Source: Lepus europaeus
Lineage: Eukaryota; Chordata; Mammalia; Lagomorpha; Leporidae
Direction of reading: 5' to 3'
Assembly (NCBI RefSeq): GCF_033115175.1
Contig: NC_084828.1
Span: 32,982,388-33,046,387 of the forward strand
Length of the DNA stretch: 64,000 bases
The position numbers and the translations under genes were made by a program. Positions 23,880 to 37,000 of this stretch are shown here, piece after piece (the first letter of the stretch is position 1; every line of letters starts with the position of its first letter). The notes below the pieces were generated by a model. That model was given only the letters and a program-made list of their open reading frames with translations, made no database searches and had not been told where the DNA came from.

Positions 23880-26095
23880 TGTGACAGATTTCTGGCTCCC
23901 TTAAATCACCTTTCCTACTGCCCATCTATTGTCAGTAAATCACAGGTCTTTGAATGTTTGTTTAGCCTCACCACCAAAATCGGTGGTTAGAATGCCACTT
24001 GCTCATTGTGGATCGGTTTCCCTAATGAACATTGCAATGAAGAAATAACGAAAATATGAACAAGGCTACATGAAAGGGTAGTGACCACTTAAAAATGGAG
24101 TGATGAGAAGTTGTCTAGAATAGCTCCTAGAGTTCTGGTTGGTAACTGTGGAGTCTGCAATGTTTCCATTATTATTAAACGGGAGGTTAGGAGAAAAATC
24201 AATGACACCATCAGCCTGGAGTAGATGGCTGCAGTAAGGGTTATTTTCCTGCTTGGGATATTACCATTTCTCTCACATGGAAATAGATGCAAAATCATTA
24301 ATAGGACTCAAGTAGTTAGGTGTGTTGGATTGATCAACATTATTCATTTAAAGAATGCTTTGATGTGTTAAGCTTCTCAAGTAAAGTAACATTAATGGAG
24401 CCAATTATTTTAGGTCCAGATTCCTTGCGGTAGATTCCAGTCTACTCCGTGGAGCTCAATCCTTCCCAGGGTTTATAACACAGAGACTATATTAGTTTGT
24501 GACCTTACACACTGGTTATGCTAATTACAATGCAGAAGGTATCTGTGTTCTCTAATCCTTGTACAACCCCTTGATGGTACAAGCAGTTCATATAAGCTCA
24601 AAAGGATAGATTACCAGGAGCCAGATAGTAGACCATTTGTTCTTACTTGGTATGGCAGTTTTTCTAGCAGACAATGTAATTTTTGCAAGTTGATTATGAT
24701 TGGGAATAAAGACACTTAGCCTTCAGTTAGGGCATCATGTGATCTTGTAGACTCATTCTGAAAGGGCTAAATAAGACTCATCATCTACCTTAGCAAATTT
24801 CAGGCCAAACTGGAGAGGTTGTGCCCATTGCACTTCTCTGAGTTTGAGGTAAGGAAGCAAACATTATACTTGGCTTAGAACACATTCTTTGAGCTTCCTG
24901 TGGTAAAATACTAATTCCTCAGAAATGTGTATGTTAGTGCTCATTGTCACCAAAGTCAAACTCAAGAGCCTCATGGACTTTTAATAAACAGCAAATGAAT
25001 GACAGACTTATTTCTTATGTAATTGATATAGGTAGGAGAAAGCAAGCTCAGTCAGGTTTGACTTGGACAGACAGCTAAGGACAGGGGATGCATAGAGTGG
25101 AGGGTGGCCTCTGCCTCTGGTTATTAACAACACGAGGGCCTGAAGAAGTACAGGGAATATGCCTTCCACAAAGGGTGTGCTCTCAAGACACATTCTTGGC
25201 AAAAAACCAGAAAGATAATAAATGAAAGCCTATGGTCATAAGCTGGCATGCCCAAGGCCATGAACAATAAGTGAAGAGGGGACTCGTTAAAGCGTAGTTA
25301 ACACATCTGGAGACTGAGACTGACCAAATGAGAGGAATGGGGGATAAGAAGGCAGGACAGTTGGACCGAAAAACAAAATATGAATCCTAGGTTACTATTG
25401 ACAAAGGGCCCTGTGCAAATTTTTCAGAAGGTATGAAACCCCTTGATCATGTCCTTTCAATGGCTTTTTTTCTTTTTTTTTTTTTTTTTTGCTGAGAAAA
25501 GCCCCTCTTGGCTGCTTTCCCAGGAGTTTCCAGTCTCTTTCATGTCAAAAGCCTTGCTTCACTCTTCACTGTGTCCATGATCTTCATTTTTCTTCTGCAT
25601 GAAACAACGAACCCAAGTGGCTAGGAGCATTGGCTTACACCTGCTTCATAACTAGCTTTATTGGGCTGGATAGGAATATAGCTAGAATGTGACCATTGCA
25701 CAGGACCTGAACATCGCTTAAAGATTTCTTGCAGGTGCTTTTAATAATGATCACATTCAAGGGGCCGATAGTTTTCTTCCAGAGTTCCCTCCTAGGGATA
25801 GGGATGACGGAGAACCAAAGAGTCAAACCACTAATGTAGGTACACCCACTTGACCACTTCTTTCCTGAGCCATAGTTATCTTCAAGGGGCATACAACCAG
25901 CCTCTAAACTTGTAAAGGGTGATGTAACTAAGTAACTGGTGTCATTTCTATGTTTTCATTCTGTTCATATTGCCAACACATGAGCCTATTTTCATTTCTT
26001 TAAGTGTCTGACATCAAAAATGATCCATTTTGATTGAAGCAAGTAAGTGGGATATGAATTCTCTGTAAGCCACTGAGGTAGGGTCATTATTGCTC
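23880..26095. other. Unassigned 2.2-kb stretch
   Basis: No gene or familiar repeat was recognised. A near-pure T run at 25464-25490 may be the reversed tail of an old insertion. A minus-strand frame of 85 residues at 25635-25892 shows no known domain. The base composition is more balanced than in the neighbouring AT-rich DNA, so an old retroviral interior is possible but unsupported. Confidence 0.35.
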
Positions 26096-26099
26096 AATA

Positions 26100-26340
26100 A
26101 CAGAACGCTGGCTCCACTCCTGATCCAGCTCCCTGAGAGTGGGCTGTGAAAAGCAGCGAAGGATGGCTTGAATGTTTAGGTGCCTGCCACCCACATGGGA
26201 GATCCCTTAATAAGTAGCTACTGGCGTTAGCCTGGCTCAGCCCTGGCTGTTAGGGCAATCTGGGGAGTGAACTAGCAGATGGAAGATCTCTCTCTCTCTC
26301 TTTCTCTCTCTGTAACTCTTTCAAAATAAATAAATCACAC
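26100..26340 (+). mobile_element. C-SINE lacking its head
   Basis: It starts mid-element at 'acgctggctccactcctgatcc' and runs through 'acatgggagatccc', a CT tract and the tail TTTCAAAATAAATAAATC. The tRNA-like head is missing. Confidence 0.82.
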
Positions 26341-26734
26341 ACACACCCCAAAAGACAAATAGAACATTGCCCAAAACTGGACACAAGGGACATATTTCAG
26401 GAGAAAAATTAGGGTAAAATGGAGTGAATCTGCAGTGGTAATGAGATGCCCAAGTAGGCAGTAGAGAAAAATATCTGGGGATATATTTTGGAAGCATTAG
26501 CAAGAGTGAGAAAGCTCACTTTCCAATCCCCTATCAGTTTATTAGTATTTAACCATAAATGGAAGATGCTGATATGTTACTATACATGGTTTTTGTTCCT
26601 ATACAGTAATAAAAAAGTTATAATTCTTAATTCTTCCTTTCATTAAGCTCTAAGCAGGTAATCCAAAATAATTCTACCAGAATTTTAATATTCATGTCAC
26701 AATAGTGCCTGTCCTATAACTAAATTTAGTTGAG

Positions 26735-27084
26735 GGCTGGCGCTGCGGCTCACTAGGCTAATCCTCCGCCTGCAGCGCCGGCACCCAGGGTTCTAGTCCT
26801 GGTTGGGTGCCGTTTCTGTCCTGGTTGCTCCTCTTCCAGGCCAGCTCTCTGCTGTGGCCCGGGAGTGCAGTGGAGGATGGTCCAGGTCCTTGGGCCCTGC
26901 ACTTGCATGGGAGACCAGGAGGAAGCCCCTGGCTCCTGGCTTCGGATTGGCGCAGCGCTGGCCGTGGCGGCCATTTGGGGGGTGAACCAACGGAAAAGGA
27001 AGACCTTTCTCTCTGTCTCTCTCTAACTCTGCCTGTCATAAAAAAAAAAAAAAAAAAAAAGAAAGAAAGAAAAAAAAGAAAAAA
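26735..27084 (+). mobile_element. Younger-type C-SINE with target duplication
   Basis: The head GGCTGGCGCTGCGGCTCACT is followed by the younger-type body and a long A-rich tail of A and GAAA units. TTAGTTGAG flanks it at 26726-26734 and 27085-27093. It lies just beyond the probable 3' end of RBM11. Confidence 0.93.
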
Positions 27085-27093
27085 TTAGTTGAG

Positions 27094-29072
27094 ATTTTAA
27101 AGGTGATACCCTTGTCTACGTAGCACACATTTGAAACGACAGCTCAGGTTGTGTCAGATTTCAAGGACTTGTTTGGCACTGTATCTTTTTGACCAACTTT
27201 AACAGTTCTTTTATTTTACCATGACCTGAATTACAGAAATTCAATTAAAAAAGCCAGATTAGTGAACATGAGAATATCTAAAATGTCTGATTTTGTTTTC
27301 AAATTTCAAGTTTCTTCTAGCATTTGAAGTAAAATATATACATATGTACTTAAAATAAATAGATTTTAGAGAACTAAAATTGGGGAACAAAAAAAGACAA
27401 AAAATTTTAATGATTCTTAAATATGTAGCACAGGAAAAACAAAAAACTGAAATTTATGTAAGACTATGGTAGATACAAACAGCTTGAGAGAAGTTTTAAA
27501 TTTTTAAGTATGAATGACATACTTAAACAGGTGAATTTCCAAGCCTTCTAGTTGGTTTACTTGTTAAAGATCAGCTGGAAGTGATGGAAAGAGTAATACA
27601 TATTTTCTGTAGTTTTTACATTGTACTGTAGTTCATGTAATACTATTTCAAGATAATTTCCTTACAAACTTAAGCTACTCTTGATTGTTAAGAGACATAT
27701 ACACATTTCCTGTATGAATCACAATGAAATCATTTAAGGATAAGTTAAACAGTGTTAAAGAAAATGCTGATAAAGTTAATGTGTTCAAAGATATATTACT
27801 TTCTAATTACACAGCAACATATTTTTCTCTTTAAGATCATTCTAAATTACAAAGATGTGAATTTAGAAAGAAAAACTTCATCTTTTTGGATTTGAATATC
27901 TGAACATGAAAAGATAAAGTTACATAATGCAGATTTTAGCTTGTCATTAAGATTAGATGGGAATAGACTAATATTTTCTTTAAAACCACTAGTTTGTATT
28001 TTTATAATCAAGAATTCAGTTATTCTGTTTGTTAAAAATGTATCTCTATTCTTTTAAATAATAAATACTTAAAAAGTACTATGCAACATGCAAAAAAATA
28101 TTCAACCATTGTTTTTCCTATAGACATGGTTCACCTCATGACTCTTTCAATTAGCATAGTAATTATATTTATGTATAAGCATAAAATTATGAAAATGACT
28201 AATTTTATATGTAGTCTATTTATCTTCTAAGATAAATGAACCAAAATTGGGAACTGCATATGAACAACAGTTATTAAATATCATACATTAATGAAATATC
28301 ATATTATTCCATTTACCTGTTCACTATCAAGATTAAATTGTTAAGTATATTCTCTCAAACTCTCCTTGCAAAAGAGGCGAACATAAATACAACACAACTA
28401 ATATTCATGATATACAATTAATAAGTAAGAAGATGCAGGTATCCCTGTGTGTATAAAATCACATGGAAGGGAAATGACCTAAAAGCTAGTTCTATGATAA
28501 TTATCTTTCCTTTGGTATTATAGTCCTAAATCCTAGTTTTATGAAATAAAACTGCAGGAGAGAAAGGCCCAGAACCAACATATTGAGACATAAAAAATAA
28601 AGTGTTTTTAACAAAGTCTGCTTATTCTGTCTCTAATAGTAACAACACGTAACTTTTAAATATCTGCACAAATTTCTTTCAGAAAATCCACTGCTCCATA
28701 ACTAATCTCAATGTATCTGTAGCTGAGCATTTTAGATGATAATTTAGGGAGGATGGTTCCTGGTTTGCAAATGTATAGTAAACATCTTTGGAAGAACAGT
28801 TTACAGACTTTCATAATCAATTCTAAAAATTCTATGAAGTGCATTCCTAGTTGATAATCGGTCAAAAATATCACAACAAATAGAAAAAAGTAATACATTA
28901 CATTGCCTTTACAAAGCTTCTGTCATTCAAGGAAAATACCGAATAGTCAGATATATCATAGTGTTATATATTTCAAAAATGACAAGCCAGCCATGAAACT
29001 GGTTATTGGATAGAATACAGTTTTTGTAAGAGAATTAAAATGTGGGCAGGCACATTTCATTTGAAGGTCATG
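27094..29072 (-). other. RBM11: Probable RBM11 3' UTR and downstream flank
   Basis: About 2 kb of AT-rich DNA directly follows the RBM11 stop codon and contains no recognisable repeat, which is rare in this window. Reading along the minus strand, I find no AATAAA until 27210-27215 and one ATTAAA at 27406-27411. The transcript therefore either has a 3' UTR of roughly 1.65-1.9 kb or uses a non-canonical signal. The transcript end is not determined. Confidence 0.5.
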
Positions 29073-29360
29073 CTAATATTTTTTCTTCTTCTTACACTTC
29101 CGGAACTTCTGGCTGTATTCATTTCCTCTGCTGTTTTCCGTGCTGCTCTCACTGTCACTGGGTGGTTTTTGCCTCTTTCGTTTACTCAGCTGATAGAGGT
29201 CAGAGTCACTTGGTTGCTGGAGAGTCCATTCGTAAGAGCTGGGGCCAGCCTCCAGGTCTGGAACATGACTGAGTGAGGAAGACCCGGGCGCGCTGCTCGG
29301 AAGCGGGGCTGTCATCTCATAGTAAGGAAGCTGCGGCGCTGGATTATGTGCGAACCACTG
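29073..29360 (-). CDS. RBM11: RBM11 coding exon 5 (last)
   Basis: The acceptor TTTTCCACAG precedes [15 protein letters not shown]. The exon then encodes the Ser/Pro linker, the acidic-serine stretch and the basic tail, and ends at TAG (29073-29075). It is 288 bp including the stop. It carries no RNA-recognition motif, so its role is probably localisation and protein contacts. Confidence 0.95.
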   Translation of the reverse strand, partial: QWFAHNPAPQLPYYEMTAPLPSSAPGSSSLSHVPDLEAGPSSYEWTLQQPSDSDLYQLSKRKRQKPPSDSESSTENSRGNEYSQKFRKCKKKKKY

Positions 29361-31019
29361 CTGTGGAAAAAGACAGCCATCTACCCAACAAACCCAGAAA
29401 GCTGAGACAAGCTTACCAGCTCACGTGCTTTATACAAATAGCCATGAGCAGACCACCAGACAGTATAGCTATCTTCGTGAAGACAGACACTGACTTTTCA
29501 TGGTAGGGATGTAGGAGTTTCCTTAAATGGCTAACATAGTTTGTATCTTTTTTTTTTTTAATTTTTTTTTTTTTTTTTGACAGGCAGAGTGGACAGTGAG
29601 AGAGAGAGACAGAGAGAAAGGTCTTCCTTTGCCGTTGGTTCACCCTCCAATGGCCGCCGCGGCTGGCACGCTGCAGCTGGCGCACCGCGCTGATCCGAAG
29701 GCAGGAGCCAGGGGCTTATCCTGGTCTCCCATGGGGTGCAGGGCCCAAGCACTTGGGCCGTCCTCCACTGCACTCCCTGGCCACAGCAGAGAGCTGGCCT
29801 GGAAGAAGGGCAACCAGGACAGAATCGGTGCCCCAACCGGGACTAGAACTCGGTGTGCCGGCGCCGCAAGGCAGAGGATTAGCCTATTGAGCCGCGGCGC
29901 CGGCCCATAGTTTGTATCTTAATGCAGTATATGTTAGCCCTGTACAACAGAAATAATGCAAAATACCTATGTGGTTTGAAAACTTCTAATAGCATATTAG
30001 ATAATATGTATGTAACCAATTATATGATTATAGATAATATGTATGTAATAATTAATGTGTATGTAACTAATATTTAACCCATATGAAATTATGAGATGTT
30101 TTACCTTTATTTTCACACAAAGCCTTCAACTATGGTATGTATTTAATATTACAGCACAACTCAATTTGGATGCTAAAACTTGATTAGACTTTAATTATAA
30201 AATTTAAAGTTGAAAAGTATATTAATATACCCAAGTAATTTCATATTTACTTAAAAAATTTTCCAGTAACTGAACCAAGTATAAATTTTTAAATTTTAAT
30301 TTAAATTAATTGAAATTAAATAAGAATTTAAAACTCAGCCCCAAAGGTACATAAATGGTCCCATATTAGTACAACACAGGTACTGACTATTAAAGAAAGA
30401 GAGATTTTTTTTTTCTACAAAACAAGTCCTTAACTCGAATTTCTAACTATTTGAAGCAGTTCAAAGGATACTGAAAATATGATGAAAATCCCCTTTTCTC
30501 AACCAGAAGATAAAAATTGCTGGGAAGAAGTCTGTGACGGTTTCAGGTCAGAAGTGGTTGTTTATTGGTACTTTACTGTAATTAAAAAAACTTTTCCAAG
30601 AGGCAAAGTTATCATTTTACCAAAAAATTTCTTTGTTTAAAAATTGAAAATGGGATTCAAAAAATCTAAAATTTTTATCTATAAAATAAGGAGTTCAAAG
30701 GAAAAAAAGAAGTTCTTGTTTAACAACAAAAACCACCACTAAGACATCCAGGGGCAGGTGCTATGGTGCAACAGGTTAAGCTACTGTTTGGAATGCCCAC
30801 AGCCCTTACTGGGGTACTGGTTTGAGTTCCAGCTACTCCGCACTTCCTATCCAACTTCCTATTTAACATTCCTTGGAGGATGTTAAATGATGATAGCCCC
30901 AGTACCCAGTGTGTGCATTGCATGCAGGAGATCTGGACGCAGTTCCTGGCTGCTGGCTTCCACTCAGCCTGGCCCAGACTGTTGTGGGTATTTGGTGAGT
31001 GAACCTGCAGATGGAAGAT

Positions 31020-31051
<32 letters not shown>

Positions 31052-34000
31052 GCCCTCTGCCTTTCAAGAAAGCAAATAAGTCTTTAGAAAGAAATTCTAA
31101 ACCAGGGGTAGGCATTTGGCACTGGAGTTAAGTTGCTGCTTGGGATTCCAACATCCTGCATCAGAGTGCTTAGAATGGTGACTTGCTTTGATTTCTACTG
31201 CAGTTCCCTACTACTGTGCCTGGAAGGCAACAGATGATGGCTTGGGTTCCTGCCACCAATGTGGGAGCCTGGGGGAGAGTTCCTGGCTCCTGCTTTGACC
31301 TGTCCAAGCTCTGGCTGTTGTGGGTATTTGGGGAGTGAACCACTGGATGGAAGATCTCGATTTCTCCCACTTCCCTGCCTCTGCTTTCCAAATAAATAAA
31401 TAAAAAATGAAACTTTAAACATAAATAAACTTGTCTTTAAAATTTTTTTCTAGACCAGAACCAAATTTTGAGATTCTCAAAAAGTAATGTAGCTTATCTA
31501 TGGAGAACTGTCACAGTTTTGTCTTTAAAAAGAGAAATTTTTTTAAACAACCTATGTCCAATAGCAATCTATCCGTTATTGATGCTATCATATAAAAATA
31601 TTTCACTAAGTAAAATCATTCTTTTTTTTTTTTTAATTTTTGACAGGCAGAGTGGACAGTGAGAAAGAGAGACAGAGAGAAAGGTCTTTCTTTGCCGTTG
31701 GTTCACCCTCCAATGGCCGCCACGGCTGGTGCGCTGCGGCCGGCGCACCGTGCTGATCCGAAGCCAGGAGCCAGGTGCTTCTCCTGGTCTCCCATGGGGT
31801 GCAGGGCTAAAGCGCCTGGGCCATCCTCCACTGCACTCCTGGGTCACAGCAGAGAGCTGGCCTGGAAGAGGGGCAACTGGGACAGAATCCGGAACCCCGA
31901 TCAGGACTAGAACCCGGTGTGCCGGCGCTGCAAGGTGGAGGATTAGTCTACTGAGCCGCGGCGCGGGCCGAAATCATTCAATTCTAAAACCATCGTTTAA
32001 TGCAGTCATTTAAATGAGAACTCTCGACTCAGGATGCATTTGAACCACAGTGTTGAATCACTACCATCTGGCCTTTGCTGCTGCTGCACTGGCTGCCTGG
32101 TAAGGTACTGTGTGCGGGATTTAAGTGATTGTGTTAGCGCAGTGCATTACCAGGCCCAGTCTCAGGGCATCGTTTGCCTTCAACCTAGATTAAGATTTGA
32201 GCATCAAATGTTACAGATGGCGTTCATGTTCTTCATAGTTTGCATCATATTACAAACTGAGCCAAATGCATTTCAAACTCACCATCTTCTGAAAGAAAAA
32301 GGATTCTTGAGGCACAGCAGCATTATTAACTGGAAAAAATTGCATGGGAAAGGACGATCTGCCCATCATTTCTTCATTCCTTTGGGGAAGTAAGAGAAGA
32401 AGCAACACTATGTTAAAATTATTATGTACCAATGGCATTTTTTCTCTTAAGAAAGATAGATTTTGATAAAGAGCCTCTCTGATAGCATTTACTTGAGATT
32501 AATTAAATACCTTAAATGCAACACACAAATAGTCAATTACAGGGCAAGATGGTGATATAACCCAAATTACATACTTACTTATTAGAAAATAAAATCTCAA
32601 ATATTAACAGCCACATTTTACAGGAAAATGTTGGACAATATTATATTTATATAAAAACAATGAATACTTAGATATTGAGAAAAGCAAATAATTAATGATC
32701 ACCAAGGGCACACTTTTTCTCCAGACATAGAGAATACAAAAAAAAGTGAAATTTTCATCAATTTATATTCAAATATATTTTTATGTTTAATGATAAACAT
32801 TATGCTCTTTCCCAAATAGACTGCTGATGTTAACAAGTGCATCTGCTTGCTGATGTATTCCACACATCAAGATCAAAAATTGCTAATTAAAAACTGAGTT
32901 GTTCCAAAGTTTCATTTATAAGGGTAATATTTGTTTCTGTGGAAATGGTCAGTAAATGTCAATGTTACCAATACTGGCTAGATTTTATTGCTACTTTTCA
33001 ATAGTCTACTTGCTCCATAGTTTGTCATATGTTTACTGTTAGGGCTACCAATCCTTAGGATAGGAAATGGAGAGGCAGGTAGAAGCAAAGATGATAGAGA
33101 ATAAGCGAAAGGAGTCAGATGAACAGTCAGATCTCACTTCATTTCTAAGTGGTGAGAGTATTACCATAGAAGCCAGGGGAAACATGCATTCCATGAAGGA
33201 AGGATATGTACAATTTTAATGTGTCAATTAAAAATAAATATGTAGTAATAAAAGAAAGGAATTTGACAAGTGTCTGTTGTTAAAGAGCAATACACTGAAC
33301 AAGCATTGAGACCACCACACTGTTGGTCAGAGATTCCTATAACCTTCAAAGAGCAGTTTCCATGTAACAATAGAGTTGAGAAGTGAGTGGGAAGAAAAGA
33401 TACGATGGGTGAAGATTTTTCAGTGTGAGGAAGCAGAAAAATATCACAGCCTTATTTGGAGATAGGGTTCAGAGAGATCAGAATGTGTGTTGGGGAAGTA
33501 CTGGCAAAAAAAAAATATGAAATTCTGAACGATGTTATAGAGTGGGGAAGATGCAACTTGGAAGCACAGGTGGTGAAACTAGCACCATTATGTTAACAGC
33601 AGGAGAGTCTCTAAAGCCGCCATCTTCTGTGAATCTTGGGGCATACGTGGCTGTCTGCCTGGAGGAGACACGTACAATCAGGAACTCTTATGGACTGAAG
33701 TGTTACCCCCAAAGTTAGCTGTTCATATCTTAACCCCCAGTTTCTGAGAATGTGACATTATTTGGAAACATGGCCACTACGGATGTCATTAAATAAGACA
33801 AGGTCATATTGGAGCACGATGGGCCTTTAATCCAATATGGCTGGTGTCCTGAAAAGAGGAAATTTGGAGAGCATTGCACACTGTCAGAACACCAAATGAA
33901 GAGAAAGGCAGAAATTGCAGTAATGCTGCTACTAGCCAAGTAATACAGGATTGCCATTGAACCACCAAACTAGGGAAGAGGCAATGGAGTAGATTCTTCC

Positions 34001-37000
34001 ACACAGCTGTCAGAAAGAACCAATCCTTCTGACACTTTCATCTTGGACATTTAGCCTCCAGGACTATGAAACAATAAATTTCTCTTCCTTATGCCTTGTG
34101 TTTCTGGTATAGGTTAAGTTTCCCTTTGGAACCAAAAGTGTTTCAGATTTCAGATGTTTTCAGATTTTATGATATTTACATAAATTTTACCAGGTAGACA
34201 TTACTAATTCTAAAATCTAAAATCTGGAATGCTACAAAATCTAAAACTTTTCAAGCATCAAAATTTGATTATGGAACATTTCAGATTTCCAATTTTTGGA
34301 TTAAGGATGCTCAGCCTCTATTTTACTACACCAATCTGAGAAAACTAACACAGAAACTATATTCATTGAAAGTAGAAGGTATAAGAGTCAAAAAGAAGCC
34401 CAAAACCTCAATTCCAAGGAAGACTAAAGACTAAGATATTATAAGGACACCATTTTTCTCTGTGTGTCATTTGTAGGACTTGATAACCTATTCTCATACT
34501 TCCTCTATAGTTTAATAAATATCTGCAGAATAAAGTACTGTGAATGAAATGTAGTATCAAGCAACATACATATAACTGAGTACTGAAATCTGTGATGATT
34601 TAGAAACAGTGTATTAAACAACAGTAGAGAATGTGAGGATTTTACTGCCATCTTATAGTGCCCATCTAGACTTTTTTCCTTTGCTTAAATCCTACTAACA
34701 TCTTGTTCCTAACACCTGAGGGAAAAAAGGTATATTTTCCACTGAAAAAACAGTGGAAGGTCTTATATCAAACATGGCTCAACCCATAAGTCTACACTGC
34801 TTTGCTGAGCAGAGTGGTAACTCCTCCCCTTTTCTGCAAGCATACTGTTGAACACTTACTATGTGGCCAGCATTTTAAGCATTTTGCCTTTATTAGAAAA
34901 TTTGACTTTCACTGTAAATTTTTCAGGTATTATCTTCCTTTGAGAGATGGGGGCATAGAGAAGACAAAGAACTTGAGCAGAATCACACTGTTAATGAAAT
35001 GGCAGGGGCAGAATTTAAATTCAGGCCATCTCATTCCAGTATCTACGTTCTTCACGTCTTCTGAATTCACTGATACAGAAATACTGAGGAGCATGAAGAT
35101 GTGGAGCACGCTGTGTTCTGTCTGGGGTATGACACTTCTCCAAAAGCTAAGCCACTCTCCCATGCTTAGGATGCTAATATGATGAACAGGGTTGGGAGGT
35201 GCTGCTATTTTTAGTTACCCTGATAATATTCAGTTCTGCTGTAGAAGACAAGAAAACAAACAGGATGGATGAAACACCTAAGAAATACTTAGTGTAAGTA
35301 GGCTAGTAGTTTATGTGATAGTGATAAAACTGTGGTAGGGGTAAGAATAAGCAAGTAACCTGTAAGACATGGGCAGTATTCATATTATGTGTTAAATATA
35401 AATAGTAAATAAGTTACTTTCCCATAAAATATGCAGATTCCTTATCCTTATCTTCTAAGATAGACTGAATAGAAAATATGATGGAAATAAATAGGACTGC
35501 TACTTTCAGGTGCAATGGGGAAATACCAAGATCTGATAATCATAAGATAGAGCAGACAGACAATATAGTTAAGCAAATAGGAGTGTACTTATGGATAGAA
35601 TGAATACCAAGATCTGATTATGGCAGCTCTGGGCTAAAAGCTGTGCCCCTCTTCTTGTTTTCACTCTGCCAGCTAAATTTGGATAAAACTAGCAGCCATC
35701 TAGCAGGCAACCTAGCAAGCTGCTTCTGTGGCCAGGTGTAACTGCCCTTACGACTTACTGAGAGAACAAGTGAGTCAGCTTAGTTCTGGGAACATCCCTT
35801 CTGACTGGATACCCTATCTTGACTTCAACTCCTCTCCTCACAACCATGCTACCAACGCGGAAGGCTGAGGCAGCAGAGAAACAGGGCATGTGATTATTAG
35901 TGTGACCAGAGCTCAGCTAGTAGTCCCCTCTGCCCACCCGCACCCTACTGAAAGTGTGCTAACCTCTCTCTTTCCTCTTACTTTCCATTGTGTCATTTAA
36001 ATGGGCTTCATAAAGTGTGATTTGAACATGTTAATTTAATTGGAAAGCCTTTCTGTTCAATGACCTCCGGAGAGTTTGCCATATAGTGCATTTGGAAGCT
36101 ACTGCTGCATGGAGAAATGAGGCTATATGGATTTCTAGAATATTTCGGAAAATTAACAGAGAAGTTCTAAAAATATTAAAATAAATAGTTAAACAGCTTA
36201 ATCTCAGAAGTCTTAGTTTCAAGGCTAGCATATTATCACCCATTTGACCTTGAAGACTGGTTAACATTTACATCTGTATGCACTCAAATAGAAAATATGG
36301 TGACAGTATCTCTATAATCCATCACACTAAGACCTTGTATACTTAAACGATTTAGTAACTATAAAAAGCAAATCAAAAACTATAAAGAACATGATGAATG
36401 CAAATCTCTCCCACCTACTACTGAAAATATTAAGGGTGACATTTAATGAAAGTATTTCCTGTCACTTTTCATGAGGTCAGGAGAAAATGAATTCCTTAAT
36501 TTTTTTCTATGTCTAAATAGTAAAGTTTTATAATACCTCAGAATATATATATGTATATATATATATATTTATTGTTTTACCTTTATGAAAAATGTATTTT
36601 TTAATTACCTGTAGCTATGTGAATTTATCTTAACACAGTTCTCAAAACTTTGGTTAGCTGGTTCAGAAGAGCGTGAACTTCCTTTAAAAGAAATAAAAGA
36701 ATAGTTTATGGTGAATTTTTTGGAGTTCTAATATTAAACTATAAACTAACTGAAATCATTTAGCATTGAGTATTGATTTAAAAATCCCATGTTGATGTTA
36801 GATGTATTCACATCAGATTTTCAAGTAATATTTACAGATTACATATATTACTATAAATGAATTAATTATAATCAAGCTTTGTCCAAAGCCATGGTCAGAT
36901 ACAGGAGTCCATAAGAATTATGCTAACTTGAGTATATGTGAATATAAGATATGTGGAGTAATTTTGTTCCACACATTGAACAAAAATGGCAACAATCTAT

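Noticed and set aside
1-29072. Possible ABCC13 exons left of RBM11
   Set aside because: ABCC13 is the remembered next gene in human, but no frame with ABC-transporter motifs (Walker A, LSGGQ signature) was seen on either strand.
32034-32393. 119-residue plus-strand open frame
   Set aside because: It is antisense to RBM11 exon 4 and adjoining intron, and contains the reverse of the exon.
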